Source: Lachnospiraceae bacterium
GTDB lineage: Bacteria; Bacillota; Clostridia; Lachnospirales; Lachnospiraceae
Length of the DNA: 64,000 nt
Direction: 5' to 3'
NCBI GenBank assembly: GCA_015056865.1
Contig: SVFM01000010.1
Location: 27,682 to 91,681 of the forward strand
Positions 54,714 through 63,364 of this stretch are shown here, in pieces. Made by a program: the position numbers and the translations under genes. Position 1 is the stretch's first letter. Each line of letters starts with the position of its first letter. The notes below the pieces were generated by a model, which was not told where the DNA came from, searched no databases, and was given only the letters and a program-made list of their open reading frames with translations.

Positions 54714-56126
54714 ATGAAATTTTATGTTTTGACCCTATTTCCGGAAATGATACAGCAGGGCCTGGGAATCAGTATTCTGGGACGGGCTGTTCAGGGAGGC
54801 CAAATAGGTATAGAGGCCATCAATATCCGGGATTTTACTCAAAATAAACATGGTCGCGTGGACGATTATACTTACGGTGGCGGAGCTGGTATGCTGATGC
54901 AGGCCCAGCCTGTTTATGATGCCTGGAAAACTGCAGTGAATATGGCAGGCCCGGATAAAAAAATCAGAACCGTCTATCTTACACCTCAGGGAAAAACCTT
55001 TACCCAGCAGATGGCAGAGGAATTTGCCAGGGAAGAAGAGTTGATCTTTTTGTGCGGACACTATGAAGGGATTGACGAAAGGGTGTTGGAGGAGACTGTC
55101 ACGGACTATGTATCCATAGGTGATTATGTGCTTACCGGCGGAGAATTGCCGGCCATGGTGATGATCGATGCCATTGCCAGACTGGTACCGGGGGTATTGC
55201 ACAATGACATGTCTGCAGAAACGGAAAGCTTTCATGGCAGCCTATTGGAATATCCTCAATATTCCAGACCGGAGGTGTGGCAGGGAAAGAGTGTGCCCGG
55301 GGTACTGCTTTCCGGCGATCATAAAAAAATTAGACAGTGGAGACTGGAGCAGTCTGTTTCACGTACCAAAGAGCGGCGTCCGGATCTGTACACAGAGTAT
55401 GAGCGGGCTCAAAAGTGCCGGGAAAGGTTATTAAGAGAAAAACTTCTTCATATAGATATGACAGAGCTTTTGGCCAGAGGCCAGGCGCAGATTTTGTTTG
55501 ACGGACCGGAAGGAATATTCCTGAAAGACCGGGTAAGTGGGGTCTGTATGGCCACAGCGGAGGATGAGAAGGGCGGCCGCAGAATGTTGGAGCTTGTGTG
55601 TGCCGTGGGGAGTGATCTTGCTTCAGGTGATTTTACGGTGGTTTCACACAAAGAGTTTTTGAATCATATATTGGCAGAGATGTTTGATATGAAGGTTTAT
55701 TCCTCCTGTTATCAGGCGGTTTATACGAGAAAGGAACCTTTGCCGCCGGTGCATCTTCCCATAGAAATAAAAGCTCTTGAACAGGAGAATCTGGATGCTG
55801 TTGTGTCAACCTATCAATTGGGCGATGCAGCCTATATCCAAGAAAGGATACGAAAGGGATGTATGTTCGGCGCCTTTGCGGGGGGAGAACTGGCCGGCTA
55901 TATCGGTGTCCATGGTGAGGGCAGCATTGGCATGCTGTATGTATTTCCAAAGTTTCGCAGACAGGGAATCGGCAAGGCTTTAGAGACCTACATGATCAAT
56001 CGTTTTTTGGAAAAGAGCTGGGTGCCTTATGGACAGGTGATAGAAACCAATGAAGAATCTCTAAAGATGCAGGAACGAGTTGGATTATATTTTTCCAAAA
56101 CAAAAATTTACTGGATAGGAAAATAA
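54714..56126 (+). CDS. trmD: tRNA (guanosine-37-N1)-methyltransferase fused to a GNAT acetyltransferase domain
   Basis: A 470-residue protein, about twice the usual length of TrmD. Residues 1-240 form the full TrmD knot methyltransferase, which methylates G37 of tRNAs with SAM: YGGGAGMLMQAQP, FLCGHYEGIDERV, SIGDYVLTGGELP and SRPEVWQGKSVPGVLLSG. Residues about 246-470 form an added part that ends with a GNAT fold; the acetyl-CoA motif is RRQGIGKAL (415-423), preceded by IGMLYVFPKF. The joint is in frame and I see no sign of a lost stop. The start is ATG 54714 after GGCGGGAAAAAG; a longer frame lies inside rimM. What the acetyltransferase acts on is unknown. Confidence 0.92.
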   Translation: MKFYVLTLFPEMIQQGLGISILGRAVQGGQIGIEAINIRDFTQNKHGRVDDYTYGGGAGMLMQAQPVYDAWKTAVNMAGPDKKIRTVYLTPQGKTFTQQMAEEFAREEELIFLCGHYEGIDERVLEETVTDYVSIGDYVLTGGELPAMVMIDAIARLVPGVLHNDMSAETESFHGSLLEYPQYSRPEVWQGKSVPGVLLSGDHKKIRQWRLEQSVSRTKERRPDLYTEYERAQKCRERLLREKLLHIDMTELLARGQAQILFDGPEGIFLKDRVSGVCMATAEDEKGGRRMLELVCAVGSDLASGDFTVVSHKEFLNHILAEMFDMKVYSSCYQAVYTRKEPLPPVHLPIEIKALEQENLDAVVSTYQLGDAAYIQERIRKGCMFGAFAGGELAGYIGVHGEGSIGMLYVFPKFRRQGIGKALETYMINRFLEKSWVPYGQVIETNEESLKMQERVGLYFSKTKIYWIGK

Positions 56127-56129
56127 TGC

Positions 56130-56158
56130 TTGCATTTGTGAGCACATTGTGGTAAAGT
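56130..56158 (+). promoter_or_regulatory. Promoter of rplS
   Basis: TTGCAT (56130-56135) and TAAAGT (56153-56158) are 17 bases apart. Confidence 0.6.
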
Positions 56159-56163
56159 ATTAG

Positions 56164-56231
56164 CGTTGCAATAACGAGATGGTCCTCTGTTACGATAGGT
56201 ATTAAGAACATCCAGGAAAAAGGAGATATAG
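56164..56231 (+). ncRNA. Putative L19 leader
   Basis: The 5' leader of rplS contains a short hairpin, TAAC-AGA / TCT-GTTA around TGGTCC, in the region 56171-56193. Its position suits the known L19 leader of Firmicutes, through which the ribosomal protein may control its own synthesis. I did not check the match to the family model. Confidence 0.4.
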
Positions 56232-56233
56232 AG

Positions 56234-56581
56234 ATGAACGACATTATCAAGAGCATTGAAGCAGAGCAGTTGAAAGAGAACATTGCTGATTTCGGCGTTG
56301 GTGATACCGTAAAAGTATACGGTAAGATCAAAGAGGGTAACCGCGAGAGAATCCAGGTGTTTGAAGGCGTTGTCCTGAAGAGACAGGGAAGCAGCAGCAG
56401 AGAGACATTTACCGTAAGAAAGACATCAAACGGTGTTGGCGTTGAGAAAACATGGCCCCTTCATTCTCCCAATGTAGAGAAGATCGAAGTGGTAAGACAC
56501 GGTAAAGTGAGACGTGCAAAACTGAATTACTTAAGAGACCGCGTTGGTAAGAAAGCAAAAGTTAAAGAGATTGTAAAATAA
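56234..56581 (+). CDS. rplS: 50S ribosomal protein L19
   Basis: A 115-residue L19. The motifs [20 protein letters not shown], partly listed as VGDTVKV, and [20 protein letters not shown], listed as [10 protein letters not shown], together with [19 protein letters not shown], are diagnostic. It is 115 residues long, as usual. It ends the ribosome-maturation block and a terminator follows. Confidence 0.98.
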   Translation: MNDIIKSIEAEQLKENIADFGVGDTVKVYGKIKEGNRERIQVFEGVVLKRQGSSSRETFTVRKTSNGVGVEKTWPLHSPNVEKIEVVRHGKVRRAKLNYLRDRVGKKAKVKEIVK

Positions 56582-56591
56582 TCTAGAGGAA

Positions 56592-56627
56592 CAGCAGTAT
56601 TCATAAAAAGGATGCTGCTGTTTTTTT
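56592..56627 (+). terminator. Terminator after rplS
   Basis: CAGCAGTATTC (56592-56602) pairs with GGATGCTGCTG (56610-56620) with wobbles, followed by seven Ts. It marks the border between core genes and the surface-protein cluster. Confidence 0.85.
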
Positions 56628-56673
56628 CTAAAAATATGAAAGCTACAGAGAAAGTAAAGGAGTACGTAGAGAG

Positions 56674-57189
56674 ATGAGTAGGAAGATGAAAAAGATTTGG
56701 AATTGGTTCACAACTGTTTTGGTGGTGTTGGTTGTTCTTTTGGCAGTTTTGCTGGTAGGCGCAAGAATTGTAGGGTTCAAAGTGTTTACAGTTCTTTCCG
56801 GCTCTATGGAACCGGATTACCCGGTGGGTTCTTTGATCTATGTCAGAGAAGTGGATCCCGATGATCTGGAAAGCAAAGATGTGATCACCTTTATGTTGGA
56901 TGAAAATATTGTAGCGACCCATCGCATCATAGAAGTGATTCCGGATGAAGCGGACAGTACCGTAGTTTATTTTCGCACAAAAGGAGATGCCAATAACGCG
57001 GCGGATGGCAAATTAGTGCATAGTAAAAATGTGATAGGTACCCCTGTGTTCACAATTCCATGGCTTGGATATGTGGCGAATTTTATTCAGAATCCTCCAG
57101 GAACCTATATTGCCATTGCAGTCTGCGCAATCTTGATTCTACTCATGTTTGTACCGGATCTGCTTAGAAAAGAGGAAAAAAATGAGTAA
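56674..57189 (+). CDS. sipW: SipW-type signal peptidase I
   Basis: A 171-residue signal peptidase of the eukaryote/archaea-like (ER-type) branch that includes Bacillus SipW. The nucleophile is Ser44 in LSGSMEPDYPVG; the general base is His83 in ATHRIIEV in place of the lysine of ordinary bacterial enzymes; Asp105 in TKGDANNAADG completes the site. A membrane segment lies at about 12-32 and a second at about 145-165. It is the first gene of a cluster with four proteins that carry SipW-type signal peptides, so they are its probable substrates. The ribosome site is AAAGGAG, 12-13 bases before the ATG. Confidence 0.93.
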   Translation: MSRKMKKIWNWFTTVLVVLVVLLAVLLVGARIVGFKVFTVLSGSMEPDYPVGSLIYVREVDPDDLESKDVITFMLDENIVATHRIIEVIPDEADSTVVYFRTKGDANNAADGKLVHSKNVIGTPVFTIPWLGYVANFIQNPPGTYIAIAVCAILILLMFVPDLLRKEEKNE

Positions 57190-57206
57190 GAAAGGAGTCT
57201 TGCGTG

Positions 57207-57797
57207 ATGAAAAAGATCAAAGGAAAGTCAGTGGGACTGGTGTGGGCATTGGTACTAGGAGGGGTGGTTTTGGTAGTTGGAGCCATCGGTGGCACAATGG
57301 CATGGTTGGTTGACACCACAGAAAGTGTTGAGAACATCTTTACCGTATCTGATATTGACATCACGTTACAGGAGAGTACCGGTAATGCTTATAAAATGAT
57401 TCCCGGTCTGACCATTACAAAAGATCCCTTTGTTCAGGTGCTTAAGGACAGTGAGGCATGTTATGTCTTTGTTCAGGTTGATAAATCGGAAAATTTTGAT
57501 ACCTATATGACTGCTGTCATAGATACCGGTACTGATAAATGGATAAAATTGGATGGCTATGACAATGTTTATTATCGTCAGGTGGAAGCTACAGGAGACG
57601 ATGCTTCAGAGAAATTTTACCTGCTTGAGAACAATCAGGTTTCAGTGAAAGAAACCGTTACAAAAGAACAGATGGATGTGCTGACAGAGAGTACCTATCC
57701 CACACTTACATTTACCGCATATGCGGTGCAGCTTTATGGTGATGGTGATCATACCATAATGGATGTCTCAGATGCGTGGGATTTGGTAAAAAGATAA
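57207..57797 (+). CDS. SipW-dependent secreted protein 1
   Basis: A 196-residue exported protein. It begins KKIKGKSVGL, then a hydrophobic helix, and ends its signal peptide with GGTMAWLVDTTESVENIFTV, matching the SipW-type motif with Trp in place of Tyr. The mature part has a TasA/camelysin-like beta pattern with ACYVFVQVDKS and a YYR segment (NVYYRQVEA). AAAGGAG lies 9 bases before ATG 57207; a GTG at 57204 is an alternative start. It follows SipW directly. Confidence 0.8.
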   Translation: MKKIKGKSVGLVWALVLGGVVLVVGAIGGTMAWLVDTTESVENIFTVSDIDITLQESTGNAYKMIPGLTITKDPFVQVLKDSEACYVFVQVDKSENFDTYMTAVIDTGTDKWIKLDGYDNVYYRQVEATGDDASEKFYLLENNQVSVKETVTKEQMDVLTESTYPTLTFTAYAVQLYGDGDHTIMDVSDAWDLVKR

Positions 57798-57853
57798 TTA
57801 TGGTGTAAGCGGTAAAACCGATTGCATAAAAAATGAAGAAAGGAATGACACGT

Positions 57854-58492
57854 ATGAAAAAGAAAGTTATTACACTCTGTCTGACATTGAGCCTGGCAAC
57901 CATCGCTATCGTAGGTGGGACGCTGGCATACTTCACTGACACGACAGGTTCAAAAGAGAATGTATTTACGGTAGGAAACGTGAATATTGAATTAACTGAG
58001 CCCAGCTGGGACTCCACAGGAAGCGTAGATGCTCCGGAAATCTATCCCGGTGAGGCACTGGCAAAAGATCCGACAGTTACCAATGTGGGAGCAAACCCTT
58101 GTTTTGTCCGTATGAAGGTGACCGGTCTGGATCAGTTTGTGGGAACCTTCGGCTCTGACGCCATGATCACCCTGCGTCATGGAGAGTATGTGGCCGGCTA
58201 TGACAGTACCAACTGGACCCTGCATACCGATGGTTATTATTACTACAACAAAGTTCTGGCTACAGATGCTACTGCCGGTGATGAGTACAATCAGGGCCTT
58301 GGCACAGTAACCGAACCTTTGTTTAATCAGATCGTAATGCCTACTCAGTTGACCAATAATGCCGTAGCGACTCCTATTGTTGTATATGCGGAAGCGGTTC
58401 AGGCACAGGGGGCACAGCCCAGCTGGTCTGCTGTGAAAAGCATGACTACCCAGCAGGTTGCAGACTGGTTTACCACTTGCGGCATGCCATAA
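57854..58492 (+). CDS. SipW-dependent TasA-like protein 2
   Basis: A 212-residue exported protein. The SipW-type motif is VGGTLAYFTDTTGSKENVFTV. The mature part shows IYPGEALAKDPTVTNVGANPCFVRMK, listed here as PGEALAKDPTVTN and PCFVRMKV, which is the TasA/camelysin pattern of a proline-glycine step followed by an immunoglobulin-like sheet, then DGYYYYNKVLATDA. It ends TTCGMP. AAAGGA lies before ATG 57854; an earlier in-frame ATG at 57833 is less well placed. A hairpin-rich region follows. Confidence 0.85.
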   Translation: MKKKVITLCLTLSLATIAIVGGTLAYFTDTTGSKENVFTVGNVNIELTEPSWDSTGSVDAPEIYPGEALAKDPTVTNVGANPCFVRMKVTGLDQFVGTFGSDAMITLRHGEYVAGYDSTNWTLHTDGYYYYNKVLATDATAGDEYNQGLGTVTEPLFNQIVMPTQLTNNAVATPIVVYAEAVQAQGAQPSWSAVKSMTTQQVADWFTTCGMP

Positions 58493-58503
58493 AAAACATA
58501 GTT

Positions 58504-58528
58504 CTGCCCCTTACCCGGGGGCAGGCTT
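58504..58528 (+). terminator. GC-rich hairpin after the second cargo gene
   Basis: CTGCCCC (58504-58510) and GGGGCAG (58518-58524) pair around a short loop, followed by only a short T stretch. It may reduce read-through to the next genes. Confidence 0.55.
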
Positions 58529-58567
58529 TATGAGGATATCCGAAGGAGAAATTCGGATATTCTCATA
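58529..58567 (+). promoter_or_regulatory. Long hairpin with GGAGAAA loop
   Basis: TATGAGGATATCCGAA (58529-58544) pairs with TTCGGATATTCTCATA (58552-58567) with a single G-T wobble. The loop is GGAGAAA, which exposes a ribosome-site-like GGAG. It stands about 50 bases before the next gene and could set the ratio of genes in the operon. Confidence 0.65.
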
Positions 58568-58618
58568 AGGTCGTGAGAATGATCTGCGTATAAATTGAAA
58601 ATAGGAGGAGTGCAGTAT

Positions 58619-59203
58619 ATGAAGAGAAAAATGTTGCTCATAGCAATGGTGGTTGCTTGCGCGGCAATCGCCACATCAGGATCATATGCATACTTCGTTA
58701 CGCAAGATAGGGTTCACAATGTGATTACGTCAGATAGTGTAGATATAGAGGTTGAACATTGGTTAGATACGAATGAGGGACTGGTTCCTTATCCGGCAGA
58801 ACCTATTCAGGTCATGCCGGGGATTACGGTAAAGAAGGTGGTGACAGTAAAGAACAAAGAGGCAGAAAGTTTTATCCGTGCAAAGTACGAGTTGCTCATG
58901 AAGGATGCAGAAGGCAGGGTATTAGAACTTACTTCCGAGGAAGTGGCTGAAAAAGTTCAAGTTGTCATGAATCAAACCGATTGGGTTCGCAAGACGGATG
59001 ACAGTGAATGGTGGTATTATAAACATGGGGTGGCCACCGATGCGTCTACCAATCCAATGTTTACAGGGATCTCCTTTGATGGTGCCAATATTACCAATGA
59101 ATATCAGAATTGTACGGTAGAGATGAAGGTAAAGGCACAAGCTGTGCAGACGGCAAATAATGGCAACAGCGCTGTTGAGGCTACAGGCTGGCCTGCAAAT
59201 TAA
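58619..59203 (+). CDS. SipW-dependent secreted protein 3
   Basis: A 194-residue exported protein. The signal ends SGSYAYFVTQDRVHNVIT, a SipW-type motif with Ser in the GT position. The mature part has PIQVMPGITVKKVVTVKN and SFIRAKYELL, again the fibre-protein pattern, then WWYYKHGVATDAS. ATG 58619 has AGGAGG 9 bases upstream. It is followed 17 bases later by the large beta-helix protein. Confidence 0.82.
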   Translation: MKRKMLLIAMVVACAAIATSGSYAYFVTQDRVHNVITSDSVDIEVEHWLDTNEGLVPYPAEPIQVMPGITVKKVVTVKNKEAESFIRAKYELLMKDAEGRVLELTSEEVAEKVQVVMNQTDWVRKTDDSEWWYYKHGVATDASTNPMFTGISFDGANITNEYQNCTVEMKVKAQAVQTANNGNSAVEATGWPAN

Positions 59204-59220
59204 GAAAGGAGAAAAACAAA

Positions 59221-62200
59221 ATGAATCGAACAAGATATATGCTGGCAGTTTTTCTATGCTTTTTTTTATTTGCATATCCTGTAAGCACTGTAGTTGCAGA
59301 AGGCATTATCTCCGGGGGAGATGTGATCTCCGGAGGGAATGCAGTTTCTGCGGGAAATGTTCTAACCATGAAAGCGCAGCCGGCTGCCTCTGTTGTAACA
59401 GATTGGACACAGAGTAGTTTTACCGGTGGAGAAATAACAGCAGGTAAGTATCGGTTGGCGGAAAACATTACCTTGACATCTGCAATCCTGATTCCTGCAG
59501 GAGCAGAGGTTGAAATTGATTTAAATGGCTTTGTACTCAGTGCAAATCCGGAAAAAGGAAATCGGGTGATCTATAATCAGGGGATATTGGTGATAAAGGA
59601 CAGTCATCCCGAAACTGTACATTATGGACGGTTGATTGCGGCAACTACAATCATGACCAACCGGCACAATGTTGAACTGGATGATGAGACAGATCCCTAT
59701 TATGCAGAGAGAGTTTTAGAAGAGGCCCTTTGGTCCTATGTGGGAGATACGGCCCAGGATGGACTGGTGGAATTGAAAGGCGGTGTATTGACCGGCGGTT
59801 CGTCAGTTTACGGGGCAGGGATTTTCAATCATGGTGAAGGTGCAAAATTCACCTTGGAAGGTGGCACACTTGCGGGAAATCAGGCATATCGGCAGATCAG
59901 GACTGACGATCAGGCATCCTTTGATTCGCCGGTTAATTATGGATTCGGCGGGGGTGTATTTACCCAGTCAGGAGCTGAATTTATTATGAATGGCGGCAGA
60001 ATCTGTTACAATGTGGCAGATGGCGGCGGGGGTGGTGTGCGCGTCGGTTCCGGCGGTAGATTTGAAATGATATCCGGACAGATTGATCACAATCACGCAA
60101 ATTCCAATGGAGGCGGTATTGATGCCTATGGTTCTTCTGCAGACAAGGCAGAGTGTGTAGTAGGCAGCAGCACAGATTATGATACGCTTTATAAGGATTC
60201 CGGTAAAATACCGGTCATTGAATACAATCAGGTGTATGATACCAACCTGACAGGAAATGGCGGTGGCATTCATGTGCAGGACGCATTTTTGTACTATTAT
60301 GGAGGTACCATTCAATACAATAGGACCATGGGCAGCGGAGCAGGTATTTATGCCTATAAAGGTGCGGAAGTTCATGCAGAAAGTCAGTATTGTGTGATAC
60401 AGGAAAATGAAACACCCAAATCCGGTGGTGGAATCATGCAGCAATACGGTAAAATTGTCTTAAAGAATGGCATCATAAAGAATAATAAAGCTGTCAGCGG
60501 TGGTGGTATCAATGTGCGAGTAGGCAGTTTTGAGATGTACGACGGTATTGTTACAGGGAATGAAGCTACTAGCAACGGCGGAGGAATTCTGGCTTCTGCA
60601 AAAAATAACATCAGTCCCCACGGAGATGCGGGAAATCTAGGATGTAATGTGACCATAAAAGGCGGAGAGTTTACGCAAAATACTGCCGGTACCAACGGCG
60701 GAGGCGTTTATGTTTCTGTGGAAAACAGTACAACCAATTGTGAAGTAACTATTTTAGGTGGTAATTTTTCAAATAATACAGCGAAGAGAGACGGCGGAGG
60801 TATTTACCTTCATGGAGGAACCTTATCCATCAAAGAGGAGGAAGGTTACAAAACTACGATCAAGGAAAATACAGCAGGAAGAAATGGCGGCGCAGCCTAT
60901 GTGGCTACTATGGTAAGCAACAGATGCTTTGAAAAAACCGGTGATGAGCAGGATTATAATTCCGTTGAAAATAAATATGGTTACACAGAGTATACCACGA
61001 AAACTACCCCCGGAATAATAAAAATCCATGCAGGAGAGATTGCCGGCAACTCCGGTAAAAATGGTGGGGCATTCTATGTTACCAATGGTGAGATCGAACT
61101 GTATGGCGGTACGCTAAAGAGCAATACGGCCTCTGAAAACGGCGGCGCTGCGCATGTGGCTGTGGGCAATGTTACTATGTATGACGGTGTTGTTTCTGAC
61201 AATAATGCAACCAATGGTGGTGCTGTATACATTACTGGAGGCAATTTTACTATGACCAGCGGGACTTTAAGCAGCAATGAGGCTGTGGAAAGGAAAGTTG
61301 GTCAGGCGGAAGCAGGGAAAGAGGGGCATGGCGGTGCCGTGTATATCAGTGGAGGTAATATCGTCATTGGAATAAAGGATTGTACCCAGGCTGTCAGCAA
61401 ACATGAAGATGGTAAAAAGCATCCTGTTATCACAGAGAACAAAGCCCGTTTTGGTGGCGGAATTGCGGTAAATGCAGGTACGGTAGATATCTATTGCTGC
61501 AATATCTATGACAATCGGTCCGACAGTGATGGGACCGGCATGAATATTTTTATGAATGAGAGCAATACAGCCGGTTCAGAAGGGGTTATTAACCATTATT
61601 ATGCAGGGGGCCAGATCGGTGAATATGGGGAAGAGGGCAATGATCATGGGATGGTTTCCATCGGTGGCACGTTGAACGTGATCTCTGATGAGGATGATAT
61701 TGTAACCATAAAACTTATCTATAACAGCAGTTACAATATTGATTTGATCTGGCAAGGTTCCGCACCGGAAGGATATTACTTGAATCTGCCTTATTGTCCT
61801 ACGCTTTGGAGGGAAGAACAGGCCCAGGAAAATCTTTCTTTTATCGGATGGACACAGTCTGAATATACCGGTGAACTCTTACCGGAAGCGGTGCGTTCTA
61901 AAGATCATTATCAGCCCATAGGTACACCGGTAGAGATTGTAGATGCTACCGAAGGTCAACAAACTATGAATTTTTATGCAGTATGGGCGCCCACATACAA
62001 TCAGATTGAGTATGCATACAGTACAGATGGTACGATTTTGACGGATGATGGCGGCATGTTTGCAGGTTACCCCGAAACGTATGTGTTCCGCATGGGGTCT
62101 TATGATACTACAAAGCCGGATGCTGCGCCTTATTATATTCCAAATCCGCAGAAAGCCGGATACACCTTTGTGGGCTGGAAGGTGTACGCTGATAAAGATA

Positions 62201-62733
62201 AAATTTCAAACTGGGATGCAGATGTAACAGGAAATATTTATCCCCCCACGTCTGTCAGTCAGTTAAAAGATCCCAATCCCTGGACTGGTACTATAACGGA
62301 AAATTTCGGAGATATCACACTGGTAGCTATCTTTGAGGCTGCTTATGCAGATCTGAAAATAAATAATACAGTAAATGAAGAGGAGGAAGGGCAGAGCTTT
62401 TTATTTAGAATTACAGGAATACCCACCAATCCCTCTCTTGGAAATATCGATATGGTGGTAACGGTTCCGGACGGTAAAAGCACAACGGTGAAAAGCTTAC
62501 CTGTGGGAAGTTACACAGTAAATTCACTTTCCCACTGGAGTTGGCGGTATGACACGGATAAAAAAGAGAAAAGTGTTATTTTAAGTGAGCCGGATGCACT
62601 AACGATAGTTGACTTTTCCAATACAAGAACGAAAACCCAGTGGTTAAACGGTGAAAACCGGTGTGAGAACTGGTGGGGAGGAGATGCGGGCAGCGTGGTA
62701 AAACGTGATATAGCCTACAATGTAATTCCATGA
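59221..62733 (+). CDS. Large secreted beta-helix surface protein
   Basis: An 1170-residue extracellular protein. An ordinary signal peptide (1-27, ending VVA) is followed by the repeat SGGDVISGGNAVSAGN (31-46). Residues about 191-780 consist of glycine-rich repeats with N-G-G-G and G-G-T/A cores, such as NGGGIHVQDAF, SGGGINVRVGS and NGGAAYVAT, which suggests a right-handed parallel beta helix. Two InlB-type repeats follow (FIGWTQSEYTGE near 876; GYTFVGWKVYAD near 979). The last domain (about 1043-1160: ADLKINNTVNE, FLFRITGIP, LPVGSYTV, FSNTRTKTQWLNG) resembles the Ig-like isopeptide domains of clostridial pilins. I see no LPXTG sorting signal, so anchoring is unclear. Confidence 0.85.
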   Translation: MNRTRYMLAVFLCFFLFAYPVSTVVAEGIISGGDVISGGNAVSAGNVLTMKAQPAASVVTDWTQSSFTGGEITAGKYRLAENITLTSAILIPAGAEVEIDLNGFVLSANPEKGNRVIYNQGILVIKDSHPETVHYGRLIAATTIMTNRHNVELDDETDPYYAERVLEEALWSYVGDTAQDGLVELKGGVLTGGSSVYGAGIFNHGEGAKFTLEGGTLAGNQAYRQIRTDDQASFDSPVNYGFGGGVFTQSGAEFIMNGGRICYNVADGGGGGVRVGSGGRFEMISGQIDHNHANSNGGGIDAYGSSADKAECVVGSSTDYDTLYKDSGKIPVIEYNQVYDTNLTGNGGGIHVQDAFLYYYGGTIQYNRTMGSGAGIYAYKGAEVHAESQYCVIQENETPKSGGGIMQQYGKIVLKNGIIKNNKAVSGGGINVRVGSFEMYDGIVTGNEATSNGGGILASAKNNISPHGDAGNLGCNVTIKGGEFTQNTAGTNGGGVYVSVENSTTNCEVTILGGNFSNNTAKRDGGGIYLHGGTLSIKEEEGYKTTIKENTAGRNGGAAYVATMVSNRCFEKTGDEQDYNSVENKYGYTEYTTKTTPGIIKIHAGEIAGNSGKNGGAFYVTNGEIELYGGTLKSNTASENGGAAHVAVGNVTMYDGVVSDNNATNGGAVYITGGNFTMTSGTLSSNEAVERKVGQAEAGKEGHGGAVYISGGNIVIGIKDCTQAVSKHEDGKKHPVITENKARFGGGIAVNAGTVDIYCCNIYDNRSDSDGTGMNIFMNESNTAGSEGVINHYYAGGQIGEYGEEGNDHGMVSIGGTLNVISDEDDIVTIKLIYNSSYNIDLIWQGSAPEGYYLNLPYCPTLWREEQAQENLSFIGWTQSEYTGELLPEAVRSKDHYQPIGTPVEIVDATEGQQTMNFYAVWAPTYNQIEYAYSTDGTILTDDGGMFAGYPETYVFRMGSYDTTKPDAAPYYIPNPQKAGYTFVGWKVYADKDKISNWDADVTGNIYPPTSVSQLKDPNPWTGTITENFGDITLVAIFEAAYADLKINNTVNEEEEGQSFLFRITGIPTNPSLGNIDMVVTVPDGKSTTVKSLPVGSYTVNSLSHWSWRYDTDKKEKSVILSEPDALTIVDFSNTRTKTQWLNGENRCENWWGGDAGSVVKRDIAYNVIP

Positions 62734-62750
62734 GAAAGGAGAGCTAAGTT

Positions 62751-63350
62751 TTGAAATCTATTCTGAAAACCAAAAAATCCATAGCGTTGTTGTTCTCCTT
62801 GGCTCTTCTTCTATTCGTAAGCGTGGGAGGCACTCTGGCTTACCTGATAGATACGACCCAGCCGGTGGGAAATACATTCACTTCATCCAAGGTGACAACT
62901 GCTGTGGTGGAGACCTTAGATGGGCAAACCAAGAAAAACGTGTCCATTCAGAACACCGGGGACACCACAGCCTACATTCGTGCAGCGGTAGTGGTGAACT
63001 GGAAGGATGTAGATGGAAATGTGTACGGCCAGGTTCCCGTAGCCGGTACCGACTATACCATCACCTATGCTTTGGGTAATGGGTGGAAACAGGGTGCGGA
63101 CGGATTCTATTATTATATCCGGCCGGTGCAATCCGTAGCAGAGGCTCCCTCAGACTGCAGCACTCAGGTACTGATCAACAGCTGCAGCCCTGTGGCAGAC
63201 CGGGCACCTTCGGGCTATTATCTGAACATGGAGATCCTGTGTTCCGGTATCCAGAGCCAGCCGGAGAAGGTGGTGACTGAACTGTGGTCCGAAGGCGTCA
63301 GCGGTGTGAGCATGGTAGATGACGTGCCCACCCTGACCATAAAGGAATAA
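62751..63350 (+). CDS. SipW-dependent secreted protein 4
   Basis: A 199-residue exported protein starting with TTG at 62751; GAAAGGAGAGC is well placed before it. The signal peptide (KSILKTKKSIALLFSLALLL) ends VGGTLAYLIDTTQPVGNTFT, a SipW-type motif. The mature part has SIQNTGDTTAYIRAAVVVNW and DGFYYYIRPV, and contains three cysteines, unusual among its sisters. It is translated close behind the beta-helix gene and before another secreted protein. Confidence 0.82.
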   Translation: MKSILKTKKSIALLFSLALLLFVSVGGTLAYLIDTTQPVGNTFTSSKVTTAVVETLDGQTKKNVSIQNTGDTTAYIRAAVVVNWKDVDGNVYGQVPVAGTDYTITYALGNGWKQGADGFYYYIRPVQSVAEAPSDCSTQVLINSCSPVADRAPSGYYLNMEILCSGIQSQPEKVVTELWSEGVSGVSMVDDVPTLTIKE

Positions 63351-63364
63351 GAAGGAGGGCTAGC

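Noticed and set aside
59770..61540. DNA tandem repeats in the beta-helix gene
   Set aside because: The glycine-rich units are alike in protein but different in codons and length, so they are old protein repeats and not recent DNA repeats.
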